A stretch of DNA of 64,000 nt from contig CP018627.1 of NCBI GenBank assembly GCA_002021875.1, positions 9,486,001 to 9,550,000 of the forward strand, read 5' to 3'. This document shows positions 32,906 through 41,619 of this stretch, piece by piece. Position numbers and translations under genes: made by a program. This stretch comes from Streptomyces hygroscopicus (GTDB taxonomy: Bacteria > Actinomycetota > Actinomycetes > Streptomycetales > Streptomycetaceae). How positions within the stretch are numbered: position 1 is the stretch's first letter; every line of letters begins with the position of its first letter. A model generated the notes under the pieces. That model did not search any database. It worked only from the letters and a program-made list of their open reading frames with translations, and had not been told where the DNA came from.

Positions 32906-34306
32906 TCAGTAGCCGACACGGAAGGTCGCGTCCTGCTGCTCGGTCGCCGTGGAGATGGGGTCGATGCGTAGGACGTAGTTGGAGTGGCGGATGTAGCGGG
33001 TGGGGTTGTTGTACGAGCGGAAGGAAGTCCAGGTTGAGTCTGCCAGGCCGGCCGTGCGGTAGAAGGTGGCGTCCGCGGCGAATGTCGATGTCCCGTCGTT
33101 GACGTCGAGTCGGAGTTGGTAGTCGTAGTGGCGCAAGTGGCGGGTGGGGTTGTTGACCGACTGGAAGGAGACCCCCGAGCTGTCGGCCAGGCCCGGCACC
33201 AGCTTCCACAGCGAGTCGGTATAGAGGTCGAAGGGGTACGCGTCGATGCGGCCGACGTAGCCGGAGTGGCGGACGTAACGGGCCGGGTAGTTGTACGACT
33301 TCAGCCGGTTCCAGACCGGGGAGCCCCATGTGGCGATCAGGTTGTTGTACTCGGCCGTGGTGATCGTCGTGATGCCGCAGTGCTTGGAGTTGACGGGCTG
33401 GGTGTAGGTCTTCTGGTCGAGCGCGGTCCAGGTGCCGGAGGCGAGGTCGGTGCTCCGCCAGGCGTAGAAGACCCCGTTGGGGGTGTAGGTGTCGCCCCAC
33501 AGGTACCAGGTGTTCGAGGTCAGGGACTTGTAGACGGTCGGGGCCTCGGTGCCGCCGTGCGCGACACCGGTGCTGAACTCGGTGAAGCTACCCGGGTTCA
33601 GGGAGCTCGAGCGGGCCGCCACCAGTGTCTGGTTCTTCTTGAAGAACAAGTAGTTGTAGCCATTGACGCCGACGGCCATGTCTCCGTCGATCACGTCGTA
33701 GCCGGGGTCGAAGAAGACCTGCGGGGCGGAGGCGGTGACGAAGTCGCTGGTGTAGTTGACCATGATCACGTTGTGGCCGCTGGAGTTGACCGAGGAGTAG
33801 ATGACCGCGTACTGCCCTCTGCCCGCGTCCCAGAACGCCTCGGGGGCCCAGCTGTGGGTGGTCATGTTGTGCAGTTTCAGCCGCCGGTAGCCGGTGAAGG
33901 TGCGTAAGGCGGTGGAGTCCCAGACATGGATGTACTGGCTGTTGTAACTCCAGTCGGTCCCCTTGAGGTCGGTGGCGAGGACGACGAACGTGCCGTCCTG
34001 TTTACGCATGAGGAAAGGGTCGCGCAGGCCGAGGGCGCCCGCGGTAGGGGTGACCACGGGGTTGTTCTGGTTCAGCGGCGTCCAGTTGAGGGAGTCCGTA
34101 CTGACGGCGAGGTGGAGGCCGTAGTCGGTGCCCTCGCCGAGGCTGGTCGACTCGGTGAAGTAGCACATCGCATAGGCCGAGTCGGCGGCGTGGGCTGTTC
34201 CGGTGCCGAGGGCCAGTGCGCCGGACACCGCCAGGGGAGTGGCGGCGGCCAAGCCGAGGAAGCGGCGGCGGGAGGGCTGGGGGCCGGGGCAGGGCGTTGC
34301 ACTCAT
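32906..34306 (-). CDS. Secreted GH43 arabinofuranosidase-like enzyme with AbfB (CBM42) domain
   Basis: A 466-residue protein. The Tat-type signal SRRRFLGLAAATPLAVSGAL ends with a TAHA cleavage region. A five-bladed GH43-like catalytic domain spans about residues 45-320 (GLRDPFLMRKQDGTFVVLAT, THSWAPEAFWDAG, GTEAPTVYKS). A C-terminal AbfB arabinose-binding beta-trefoil follows, with repeats SYNYPARYVRHSGYVGRID, NNPTRHLRHYDYQLRLD and NNPTRYIRHSNYVLRID. ATG 34306 has GGAGA upstream; an ATG at 34375 would hide the signal peptide. Likely action is on arabinan or arabinoxylan. It is monocistronic with an inverted repeat upstream. Confidence 0.88.
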   Translation of the reverse strand: MSATPCPGPQPSRRRFLGLAAATPLAVSGALALGTGTAHAADSAYAMCYFTESTSLGEGTDYGLHLAVSTDSLNWTPLNQNNPVVTPTAGALGLRDPFLMRKQDGTFVVLATDLKGTDWSYNSQYIHVWDSTALRTFTGYRRLKLHNMTTHSWAPEAFWDAGRGQYAVIYSSVNSSGHNVIMVNYTSDFVTASAPQVFFDPGYDVIDGDMAVGVNGYNYLFFKKNQTLVAARSSSLNPGSFTEFSTGVAHGGTEAPTVYKSLTSNTWYLWGDTYTPNGVFYAWRSTDLASGTWTALDQKTYTQPVNSKHCGITTITTAEYNNLIATWGSPVWNRLKSYNYPARYVRHSGYVGRIDAYPFDLYTDSLWKLVPGLADSSGVSFQSVNNPTRHLRHYDYQLRLDVNDGTSTFAADATFYRTAGLADSTWTSFRSYNNPTRYIRHSNYVLRIDPISTATEQQDATFRVGY

Positions 34307-34682
34307 CTGGGTCTCCAAGGGAGAAGGCGCAGGAGCCGGGTGAGCGGCTGCGACTCGTGGGCGGGTCAGGGCCATGAGATAGGCAGCCCGTCACCAGATA
34401 TGGCCGATATTTCGAACTGAGTTCGGAGAATCGGTCAGAAGGTAGACCGCGACGGCTGGTGCGTCAATCGCTCTGCCGAGCCTGTGTTCATTTATGAGGA
34501 ACGGGGCCGCTCGTTCGGCTCGGCGCTGTCGGATATGGCCGCACGCCTCCTGCCGGACCCGCGACCTGTCCGGGCTGATACCCGTGTCACTGGAGCGGGG
34601 TTTTCCCCGCCACTCCCGGCGCCCTGGGGCATCCTGAGCGGCATGGACGATGCACACGGCATCGTTACTCGGGCGGCGTTGG
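34307..34682. other. 376-bp intergenic region with one inverted repeat, no gene seen
   Basis: This lies between the start of the GH43 gene and the stop of the HAD gene. Apart from the repeat at 34413-34425 I see no promoter with confidence. The short frames here lack recognisable sequence. Confidence 0.5.
34413..34425. promoter_or_regulatory. Candidate operator of the GH43 gene
   Basis: CGAAC-TGA-GTTCG, a perfect 5+3+5 inverted repeat, is centred about 113 bp upstream of the GH43 start and extends imperfectly to TTCGAAC/GTTCGGA. It is the size of a LacI/GntR-type site. Confidence 0.45.
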
Positions 34683-35300
34683 TCATCGGGTCGGCAGCCA
34701 GGTGTCGATGATGGCTGTCAGCTCGTCGAGTCGGGTGAAGACGTGTCCGTTCATGCCGGTGGCCTGTGCTGCGCGTACGTTCTCCTCGCGGTCGTCGACG
34801 AAGAGGAAATCGGCGGGCGCGGCCTGCATGGCGACGACGCAGTGGTGGAACGCTGCCGGGTTCGGTTTCGCCGCGTGGATCTTTCCGGAGAAGGCGGTGT
34901 GGTCCAGGTTCCGCAGCCAGGGCTGTGCGGTGAGGAAGGCGTCCGCGTGGTCCGCGGGAATGTTGGACAGCAGGGCGACCTCGGCGACGTTCCGCAGGGA
35001 CCGCACGTAGGCGACCATGCGCTTGTCGACGCGTGACCAGCTGTGGATGTCGGCGAGGCGCAGTTCCTCGATCGTGTCGGCGTCGGCGGAGCGGGACAGC
35101 CATCGCAGCACGGCCGTCCAGTACTCGGGGGCGGACCACTGCGCGGCGTCGTAGGGCGGACGGCAGGTCCAGTAGGCCTCGGCGAAGGCGTCTGCGGGTG
35201 CGTTGCACCGGGCGGCCATCTGCGCCAGGGCGCCCGGGCGTTGGTGGCGGGCGATGACCCCGAAGAGGTCGAACAGCACGATGCGTCGGTCGGTGGACAT
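34683..35300 (-). CDS. HAD-superfamily (subfamily IA) hydrolase
   Basis: A 205-residue protein. Motif I is VLFDLFGVI (nucleophile Asp near residue 11, but the usual general-acid Asp two residues later is Phe), motif II VALLSNIPADHA, motif III Lys in AAKPNPAAFHH and motif IV FLFVDDREENVRAA. Loss of the second Asp of DxD is common in haloacid dehalogenases, which use Asp without a phosphotransfer acid. The enzyme may therefore be a dehalogenase- or epoxide-hydrolase-like HAD instead of a phosphatase. It begins 35 bp after the LLM gene, probably in the same operon. Confidence 0.9.
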   Translation of the reverse strand: MSTDRRIVLFDLFGVIARHQRPGALAQMAARCNAPADAFAEAYWTCRPPYDAAQWSAPEYWTAVLRWLSRSADADTIEELRLADIHSWSRVDKRMVAYVRSLRNVAEVALLSNIPADHADAFLTAQPWLRNLDHTAFSGKIHAAKPNPAAFHHCVVAMQAAPADFLFVDDREENVRAAQATGMNGHVFTRLDELTAIIDTWLPTR

Positions 35301-35335
35301 GGTGATGGGTTCCTCCGGATGCCGGCGGTTCCGGT

Positions 35336-36328
35336 TCAGGGGCGGGGGTCCAGGGCGCGGGCGAGCGAGTCGAGGGATGCCAGGGATCCGGGGCCGGTGG
35401 GAGTGAGGACGACGCTGGTCGCGCCCGCTGCGTGGCGGTCCTTGATCGCCTCGCGTGCCTGGTCGGGGGTGCCGGCGATGCTCAGTTGGCGGACCCAGCT
35501 GGCGGGCATGGTCTGGGCGAATTGCCGGGCGTCGGCGCAGGCGGCGCGGTGTTCGCGCAGCTGCGTGGCGAACGGGAGGGGGTCGATGTGAGCGGCCCAG
35601 TCCGGCTCGCCGATGGCACTCAGGCCGTCGCGGACGCGGGCGAGAGCGGCGTCCTCGTCGTCATCGACGGCGGCGGCGTCGTAGGTGACGACTTCGGGGG
35701 CTCCGGGGTCCGAAGAGCTGCGCATGTGCCGCAGTGAGGTGGTGATGTAGGCGGGGGCCGCGGGCTCGGCCAGGAGGAGTCCGTCGGCCACTTCGCCCGC
35801 GGCTGCCTGTGACTTGGGGCCGCGTACGCCGAGGATGACCGGCGGGACGATGTCGGGAGTCTCGGTGAGGACGACGCCTTCGCAGCGCACGTAGCGGCCG
35901 TCTGCCGGGCCGGGTTCGCCGCGCATGAGCAGGCGCAGCGCGGTGGTGTACTCCTTGATCAGCGTCAGGGGGCTGGCCGGCCAGGCCCCGGCCTGGCGCA
36001 TCCAGTCGGGCATACCGTGACCGATGCCGGTGATCAGCCGGCCGGGGTAGAGCTGGGCGAGGGTGGCCAGTTCCATCGCGGCGAAGCACACGTTGCGGGC
36101 GCCGGCGGGCATGATGCCGATGCCGACGGTGATGCCGGTGGTGCTGGCGAGGACGGGGCCGGCCTGTGCGAGTGCGCCGCGCCAGCCGAGGTCCTCCACC
36201 ACCCACACCTGGTCGAACCCCAGCTCTTCGGCTCGCCGGGCGTAGGGCAGCACGTCCCGGACGGGCAGATCGCGGGGGAGCAGGACACCGACACGGCCGC
36301 GGGCGTGGGTGGTGTCTGTCCTGGGCAT
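35336..36328 (-). CDS. LLM-class flavin-dependent oxidoreductase
   Basis: A 330-residue luciferase-like (beta/alpha)8 monooxygenase or F420-dependent dehydrogenase: RVGVLLPRDLPVRDVLPYAR, GFDQVWVVEDLGWRGALAQA, ITVGIGIMPAGARNVCFAAM, YPGRLITGIGHGMPDWMRQA and SIAGTPDQAREAI. ATG 36328 is preceded by AAGGAG. F420-type members dominate in actinobacteria, but the cofactor cannot be decided here. It is upstream of the HAD gene and convergent to nothing; the MFS gene on its right runs in the same direction but is separated by 109 bp. Confidence 0.92.
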   Translation of the reverse strand: MPRTDTTHARGRVGVLLPRDLPVRDVLPYARRAEELGFDQVWVVEDLGWRGALAQAGPVLASTTGITVGIGIMPAGARNVCFAAMELATLAQLYPGRLITGIGHGMPDWMRQAGAWPASPLTLIKEYTTALRLLMRGEPGPADGRYVRCEGVVLTETPDIVPPVILGVRGPKSQAAAGEVADGLLLAEPAAPAYITTSLRHMRSSSDPGAPEVVTYDAAAVDDDEDAALARVRDGLSAIGEPDWAAHIDPLPFATQLREHRAACADARQFAQTMPASWVRQLSIAGTPDQAREAIKDRHAAGATSVVLTPTGPGSLASLDSLARALDPRP

Positions 36329-36437
36329 CGACGGCTCCTTCTGTTGGTGGTGGGTTCTCCCCCCACTGGTCCAGCGACGGCGCGGGGAGCGGAGGGGCCT
36401 GTGCGGCACGGGCGTCAGGGTCGTGCCGCACAGGCGG

Positions 36438-37637
36438 TCAGTGGCTGCTGCGTGCCACCTCGCGCGTGCGGTCGGATCCGGTACGCAGGACTCCGGCGGC
36501 CGCAGCGGCGATGGCGCACAGCAGAGTCAGCAGCAGCAAGGCGTGGTTCAGTGCCATGAGATGGGTCAGCCAGCCGATGACGGCGGGCCCGGAGAGCATG
36601 CCGAGGTAACCGAGCCCGGCGACGCGGGAGACGTTGGCGCCGGCGGCGGAGGGGTCGGCGCGCCCGGCCGCGCTGAACAGCTGGGGGACGCAGCCGGACA
36701 GTCCCAGGCCGAACAGCGCCCAGCCCGCGAACGCGGCCCAGATCCACGGCGAGACGGCCACGATCGTGATCCCGACGGCGGCCGTGACCGCACCGTGGCG
36801 CAGGACGGCCATGGGCCCGAACCGGCCGGAGGCGCGGTCGGCGAGCAGTCGGCCGATGGTCATCGCCGCCGCGTAGGTGCCGTACCCGACGGCGGCGGTG
36901 CTCGCGGGTGCGCCGAGGATGTCCTTCAGGTGCAGAGCGCTCCAGTCGTTGGCGGCTCCCTCGCTCAGCATGACCATCGAAGCCAGGGCGGCGAGCACCC
37001 AGATACGCCCGGGGGCGCTGCGTCGCTTCCCGGCCGGGGCTTCCTCACTCTCCGCGGTGGCAGTGGCGGCCGACGTCGGCGCGGTCGGCAGCAGACCGCG
37101 TGCCGACGCCAGTGCGGTCACGATGCCCACGGCTCCCACGGCGCCCATGCCTGCGGCCGGGCTCATACCGGCGCTCGCGGCGCCCGCTCCGACGAGTGCG
37201 GCGATGACGCCGCCGACGGAGAACATGGCGTGGAAGGCCGACATGACCGGCCGGTTGTATGCCTTCTCCACGTGCACGGCGTGGGCGTTCATGCTCACGT
37301 CGAGGCAACCGTTGCAGAAGCCGAAGACCAGCAGGGCGCCCGCCAGCATCCAGGGATCCCGGGGCAGGCCGGGCAGCACCGCGGCCGTGCTGGACAGAAC
37401 GCCGGCGACGGGGAGCACGACGCGCGCCCCGAGGCGGTCGGCCAGACGGCCGGCGACCTGCATCCCGGTGAAGGCCCCGAGCCCCAGCAGCACCAGCAGG
37501 CTCCCCAGCGTTGCGTGGCTGATGCCCGCGCGCTCCTCGATGGCGGGAATGTGCACCACCCAGGTGCCCATCAGGGTGCCGCACAGGACGAAGTAGACGA
37601 AGTTCGCCACACGGGCGGATCGAAGCGAGCGTTCCAT
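36438..37637 (-). CDS. MFS transporter (12 TM)
   Basis: A 399-residue membrane protein with twelve hydrophobic segments in two halves. The conserved loop-2 motif is GRLADRLGARVVLP, repeated as GRLLADRASGRFGPM in the second half. A central cytoplasmic loop (SEEAPAGKRRSAPGR) separates the halves. ATG 37637 was chosen because MERSLRSARVANFVYFVL opens the first helix. It is divergent from a DeoR repressor with repeated ACGAAC/GTTCGT half-sites between, so it is probably repressed by it. The substrate may be a sugar or its derivative (FucP/YbjJ-like family). Confidence 0.9.
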   Translation of the reverse strand: MERSLRSARVANFVYFVLCGTLMGTWVVHIPAIEERAGISHATLGSLLVLLGLGAFTGMQVAGRLADRLGARVVLPVAGVLSSTAAVLPGLPRDPWMLAGALLVFGFCNGCLDVSMNAHAVHVEKAYNRPVMSAFHAMFSVGGVIAALVGAGAASAGMSPAAGMGAVGAVGIVTALASARGLLPTAPTSAATATAESEEAPAGKRRSAPGRIWVLAALASMVMLSEGAANDWSALHLKDILGAPASTAAVGYGTYAAAMTIGRLLADRASGRFGPMAVLRHGAVTAAVGITIVAVSPWIWAAFAGWALFGLGLSGCVPQLFSAAGRADPSAAGANVSRVAGLGYLGMLSGPAVIGWLTHLMALNHALLLLTLLCAIAAAAAGVLRTGSDRTREVARSSH

Positions 37638-37650
37638 GCCGGCCACCGTA

Positions 37651-37703
37651 ACGAACATATTTTGTGTTTGGAAGGCCCATATACGAACGGCTTGCTTGTT
37701 CGT
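37651..37703. promoter_or_regulatory. DeoR-type operators in a divergent promoter
   Basis: Half-site ACGAAC occurs at 37651-37656 and 37683-37688, with the inverse GTTCGT at 37698-37703. The last two form ACGAAC-N9-GTTCGT. The 90-bp region between the MFS and DeoR start codons is A/T-rich for this genome (CATATTTTGTGTTTGG). Confidence 0.65.
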
Positions 37704-37727
37704 TTTAGGGTAGTGTTCAATCGCGGT

Positions 37728-38489
37728 ATGAGCAACGCAGACCGCCACGGGCTGATCGCCCAGGCCGTCAGGGAGTCGGGCAGTGTCACGGTCCAGGGAC
37801 TCGCCGAGCTGACCGGCGCCTCGGAGATGACCATCCGGCGCGACCTCGACACACTGGCCGCGCAAGGCGTCCTCGAACGCGTCCGGGGCGGGGCTCGCAC
37901 CCTGCTGCTCAGGGGTGAGGAGCCGCCCTTCGCGCTGCGCGCCCGTGAGGCGGTCGACACCAAGCGCCGGATCGCGGCAGAGGTGTCCTCCCTCATCGCC
38001 GACGGTGAGACCGTCCTGCTGGACAGCGGCACCACCTGCCTGGAGGTCGCCCGCCTGCTGCGTCAGCGGCCGGTCACCGTGATGCCCCTGTCATTGCAGG
38101 CCATCCACCTACTCGGCGACGCCCCAGGTCCGGCCACGCTGATGGTGCCCGGCGGACAGCCCCGCGCCGCCGAGGGAGCCCTGACCGGCCCCCTCACCCT
38201 CGCCTCCCTGTCGGCACTGCGCTTCGACACCGCGGTCATCGGCTGCTGCGGCCTGAGCGCGGCCGAGGGCCTGACCGCCTACGACCTCGACGACGCGGCG
38301 GTGAAGAAGGCGAGCATCGCCTCTTCGCGTCGCGTCATCGTCGCCGCGGACGGCAGCAAACTCGGCCGCACCGCCTACGCCTACGTGGGCCCCTCCACGC
38401 AACTGCACACCCTCGTCACCGACGCCACGGCACCCGCCGACGAGGTGGCCGCGCTCGGAAAGGGCGGCACCGTCGTCAAAACCGCCTGA
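37728..38489 (+). CDS. DeoR-family repressor
   Basis: A 253-residue protein. The N-terminal helix-turn-helix is VTVQGLAELTGASEMTIRRD, with the conserved LDTLAAQGVLERVRGGA. A DeoR C-terminal sugar-phosphate sensor domain follows (ETVLLDSGTTCLEVARLL, VIGCCGLSAAEGLTAYDLDD, VIVAADGSKLGRTA). ATG 37728. The family represses sugar-catabolism genes and releases DNA on binding a phosphosugar. The divergent MFS gene is the likely target. Confidence 0.93.
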   Translation: MSNADRHGLIAQAVRESGSVTVQGLAELTGASEMTIRRDLDTLAAQGVLERVRGGARTLLLRGEEPPFALRAREAVDTKRRIAAEVSSLIADGETVLLDSGTTCLEVARLLRQRPVTVMPLSLQAIHLLGDAPGPATLMVPGGQPRAAEGALTGPLTLASLSALRFDTAVIGCCGLSAAEGLTAYDLDDAAVKKASIASSRRVIVAADGSKLGRTAYAYVGPSTQLHTLVTDATAPADEVAALGKGGTVVKTA

Positions 38490-38529
38490 CGAGTTCCCTG
38501 CGCGGGCGTACCGTGCGCCGTTCAGAGAC

Positions 38530-38645
38530 CCATCCACGCCCATTTCGATCGCGAGGTTGCGGGCCTGCCGCACCGTCCACACCTCGGTCGGATGTGCCGT
38601 CACCCCGGCGATGTGCAGGCGGCGCATTTCTGAACGGCACACCAT
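38530..38645 (-). mobile_element. Transposase/integrase-core (rve) fragment
   Basis: The minus strand reads MRRLHIAGVTAHPTEVWTVR then QARNLAIEM. This is the segment before the second catalytic Asp in a group of Streptomyces IS3/IS481-type integrases (usual form RR.HI.GVTAHPTG.W..QQARNL). It is about 35 residues long and flanked by unrelated sequence. The remainder of 38490-38822 shows no gene. Confidence 0.65.
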
Positions 38646-38822
38646 CGCGCCCTCGGGGCTGAGTAGTGCCCCACGCGCTCGGCCGAGAATTGACAGTTTG
38701 ATACTCGCTACTACTGGGTTCTCTGGTACGTCTGGCCGAAGCGGTCGAAACCTGACAGGGCGCGCATGCCCCACGCCTCCGAATTTGCGTTAGAGCGCAC
38801 TCCAATTCCTAGGTTCGGAAGC

Positions 38823-39833
38823 ATGCGATACATCAAACTCGGAACGACCGGACTGGAAGTCTCCGCCATCACCCTCGGCTGCATGAGCTTCGGCGAGCCG
38901 GACCGGGGCGGCGAGCCCTGGTCGCTGGGCGCGGACGCCAGCCGGGACATCATCAAGCAGGCCCTCGAGGGCGGCGTCAACTTCCTCGACACGGCCAATG
39001 GGTACAGCGCCGGAAGCAGCGAGGAGATCGTCGGCCAGGCGGTCAAGGACTTCACCCGGCGCGAGGAGGTCGTTCTCTCCACCAAGGTCTGGATGCGGAT
39101 GCGCCCCGGCCCGAACGGCGCCGGGCTGTCCCGCAAGGCGATCTTCGCCGAGCTCGACGCCTCCCTGAAGCGGCTGGGGACCGACTACATCGACCTGTAC
39201 CAGATCCACCGCTGGGACTACGACACCCCGATCGAGGAAACCCTCGAGGCGCTGCACGACGCGGTCAAGTCCGGGAAGGTCCGCTACATCGGAGCCTCTT
39301 CCATGTACGCCTGGCAGTTCGCCAAGGCCCTGTACCTGGCTGACCTGAACGGCTGGACCCGGTTCGTGTCGATGCAGGACCACTACAACCTCATCCACCG
39401 AGAAGCAGAGCGGGAGATGCTCCCGCTCTGCGCCGACCAGGGCATCGGCGTGATCCCATGGAGCCCGCTGGCGCGGGGCAGGCTGACGCGGGTCCGGGAC
39501 ACCGCCACGGCGCGTGCCGAGACCGACGAGGGCGGCAAGATCCTCTACCGCGACGGGGACCAGGCAGTGGCCGAGCGCGTCCACGAGATCGCGGGCAAGC
39601 GGGGTCTGTCCCCGGCCCAGGTCGCCCTGGCCTGGGTCATGCGCAACCCGGCGGTGACCTCGCCCATCGTCGGGGTCACCAAGCCGGCCCAGCTGGCCGA
39701 CGCGGTCGCCGCGGTGGACGTCGAACTCGACGAAGACGAGGCCGCCTACTTGGAGGAGCCCTACCAGCCGCACGAGGCCGCCTACCTGGAGGAGTCCTTC
39801 TACAAGTCGCGCCCTGTGGCGGGCTCCCGGTAG
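38823..39833 (+). CDS. Aldo/keto reductase
   Basis: A 336-residue TIM-barrel NADPH-dependent reductase: LGTTGLEVSAITLGCMSFGE, GGVNFLDTANGYSAGSSEEI (catalytic Asp and Tyr), STKVW (Lys), YIDLYQIHRWDYDTPIEET (His), VIPWSPLARGRL and SPIVGVTK. ATG 38823. The C-terminus carries a small in-frame duplication, EAAYLEE-PYQPH-EAAYLEE, encoded by an 18-bp near-perfect direct repeat. It ends in a hairpin shared with the convergent LapA relic. The physiological substrate is unknown. Confidence 0.92.
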   Translation: MRYIKLGTTGLEVSAITLGCMSFGEPDRGGEPWSLGADASRDIIKQALEGGVNFLDTANGYSAGSSEEIVGQAVKDFTRREEVVLSTKVWMRMRPGPNGAGLSRKAIFAELDASLKRLGTDYIDLYQIHRWDYDTPIEETLEALHDAVKSGKVRYIGASSMYAWQFAKALYLADLNGWTRFVSMQDHYNLIHREAEREMLPLCADQGIGVIPWSPLARGRLTRVRDTATARAETDEGGKILYRDGDQAVAERVHEIAGKRGLSPAQVALAWVMRNPAVTSPIVGVTKPAQLADAVAAVDVELDEDEAAYLEEPYQPHEAAYLEESFYKSRPVAGSR

Positions 39834-39845
39834 TCCGGGCTACCG
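39828..39845. terminator. Bidirectional hairpin overlapping both stop codons
   Basis: CGGTAG-TCCGGG-CTACCG: the left arm contains the TAG of the aldo/keto reductase gene, and the right arm contains the TAG (minus strand) of the LapA-like gene. It would terminate both convergent transcripts. Confidence 0.6.
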
Positions 39846-40064
39846 CCGGGCCTTCGACGAGTCCTTGGCCTCGGCCTTCACAGCCCTGTGGTCGGCCCGG
39901 CGGCGCTTGCGGGCGGTCGCGCGCAACTGCGTGATCCGCGCGCTGCCCGCCAGCGCGGTGAGCAGGATGCCCGCCACCGCGGCCAGCAGCAGGGCCACGC
40001 GCAGCGGAACGTGCCCGTGGGCACCCAAGTAGCTGACGTCCACCGGCTGCTCCTGAGTTTGGTC
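39840..40064 (-). pseudogene. LapA-domain membrane protein, 5'-truncated
   Basis: The frame reads EQPVDVSYLGAHGHVPLRVA, then LLLAAVAGILLTALAGSARI and a basic tail RKRRRADHRAVKAEAKDSSK. This is the second half of LapA-domain (DUF1049) proteins, where 'NT..VDV.YLGAHG' precedes the second membrane helix. The first membrane helix expected upstream is missing. Beyond 40064 the frame (to ATG 40106) has unrelated residues. An 88-residue product could be made but would lack half the domain. Confidence 0.6.
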
Positions 40065-40244
40065 AATTGGTAAGGCGGCTGCTGCAGTGATCCGGTAGGT
40101 GCGCACGTACTAAGCGCGCTATCGCAAATGCGAGCGGTATGTGCTCTGTTGCCTTGCCTGAGCAAGGATATCTGTTGCAGCGGGTGGTAAATGCGTTTGT
40201 GTGGGAGGTGCGCTCGGGTACGGTCATCCAGGAGGTGGTAGCCC

Positions 40245-41573
40245 GTGAGTCAGTCCCTCGCAGATGCCGGTACGGCTGCCTTTCCGGTGGCGGAAAATGT
40301 GCTGATCGTGGAGCACGTGCCGCACGAAGGCCCGTACGCCATTGGCGTGGAACTGGAGGCGGCCGGGCTGCCGGTGCGGGCGTGCCGGACCTGGGCAGGG
40401 GATCCGGTGCCCGCCTCGCTGGGCGGCGCCGCGGCGCTGGTGGTCATGGGCGGGCCGGCGGCGGCGTACGAGGACTTTCCCAGCCGGACGGCGGAGCTGG
40501 CTCTGATACGGACGGCGCTGGAAGCCGAGGTTCCCGTGCTCGGGGTCTGTCTCGGCGCCCAGCTCCTCGCGGAGGCGGCCGGCGGCACGGCCCGGCCCGC
40601 TTCGGGGCCGCGGATCGGCTGGGGCGAGGTGCGCACCGCCCCGGCCGCACACACCGATCCGCTGTTCGCCGACGCCCCCGGACGGCTGCCCGTACTGCAC
40701 TGGCACGGCGACACCATGGACCTGCCCGCCGGGGCGACGCTGCTGGCCTCCTGTGACCGCTACCCGGTTCAGGCGTTCCGGATCGGCGGCTCGGCGTGGG
40801 GCCTGCAGTTCCATCTGGAGGTGGACAATGCGGCCGTGGACGCCTTCGCCGCGGCCTTCCCCGATGAAGCGGCCATCGCCCCGGACCTCGACGCATCCGC
40901 CCCCGGGAACCTGGCCGCCCTCGCTCCGCACCGTGACGCCGTGTTCGCCCGCTTCGCCGCACTCGTGGCGGGCCGCGCCGCGCGGAGCGGGACCCGGACC
41001 TTCTTCACGCCCATGGCGGCGACGTGGGAGGAGCGCTTCGCCGGCGACACCCCGAGGTACGCGGCGGCGGTCGCCCGAATGGGCCTGCGGTCCGGCCAGC
41101 GGGTCCTGGACGTGGGGTGCGGCAGCGGGCGGGCGCTGCCCGCGCTGCGCGCGGAAGTCGGCGACGAGGGCGTGGTCCTGGGCGTGGACCTCACACCGGC
41201 GATGCTCACCGCCACCGCCGCCGTTGAGGGCCGTGCGGGCCTCGCCCGGCTGCTCATGGCCGACGCCTGCCGACTACCGCTGGCGGCCGGGGCGGTGGAC
41301 GGCATCTTCAGCGCGGGCCTGATCAATCATGTGCCCGACCCCACGGCGGCGCTGTGCGAGTGGGCCAGGGCGACCGCGCCGGGCGGCGTGCTGCTGCTCT
41401 TCCATCCCTCCGGCCGCGCCGAGCGGGCCGCCCGCCACGGCCGTCCGCTCGACCCGGCCGACCCGCTGGCCGAGGAGAACCTGCGGCCCGCGCTGTACGC
41501 CGCCGGATGGGCCCTGGACTGCTACGAGGACGCCACTCGCCATTTCCTGGCTCGCGCCGTCCGCGTCCGCTGA
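40245..41573 (+). CDS. Glutamine amidotransferase-like / SAM methyltransferase fusion
   Basis: A 442-residue two-domain protein. Residues about 18-230 are a class-I glutamine amidotransferase domain with VVMGGPAAAYED, nucleophile C102 in GVCLGAQLLAEA, and H190-x-E192 in WGLQFHLEV, a complete triad. Residues about 250-442 are a class-I SAM methyltransferase: motif I VLDVGCGSGRALP near 287-299, VLGVDLTPAMLTA, and a motif-IV-like LINHVPDP. GTG 40245 has AGGAGG at 40230-40235. These domains are normally separate proteins; no stop or frameshift lies between them. A second methyltransferase and a TetR gene follow in the same direction. The joint reaction is unknown. Confidence 0.88.
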   Translation: MSQSLADAGTAAFPVAENVLIVEHVPHEGPYAIGVELEAAGLPVRACRTWAGDPVPASLGGAAALVVMGGPAAAYEDFPSRTAELALIRTALEAEVPVLGVCLGAQLLAEAAGGTARPASGPRIGWGEVRTAPAAHTDPLFADAPGRLPVLHWHGDTMDLPAGATLLASCDRYPVQAFRIGGSAWGLQFHLEVDNAAVDAFAAAFPDEAAIAPDLDASAPGNLAALAPHRDAVFARFAALVAGRAARSGTRTFFTPMAATWEERFAGDTPRYAAAVARMGLRSGQRVLDVGCGSGRALPALRAEVGDEGVVLGVDLTPAMLTATAAVEGRAGLARLLMADACRLPLAAGAVDGIFSAGLINHVPDPTAALCEWARATAPGGVLLLFHPSGRAERAARHGRPLDPADPLAEENLRPALYAAGWALDCYEDATRHFLARAVRVR

Positions 41574-41619
41574 TGTTGCGGGCGGAACATTTCTGACCAC
41601 GAGTGGAGAGGAAACTCGC

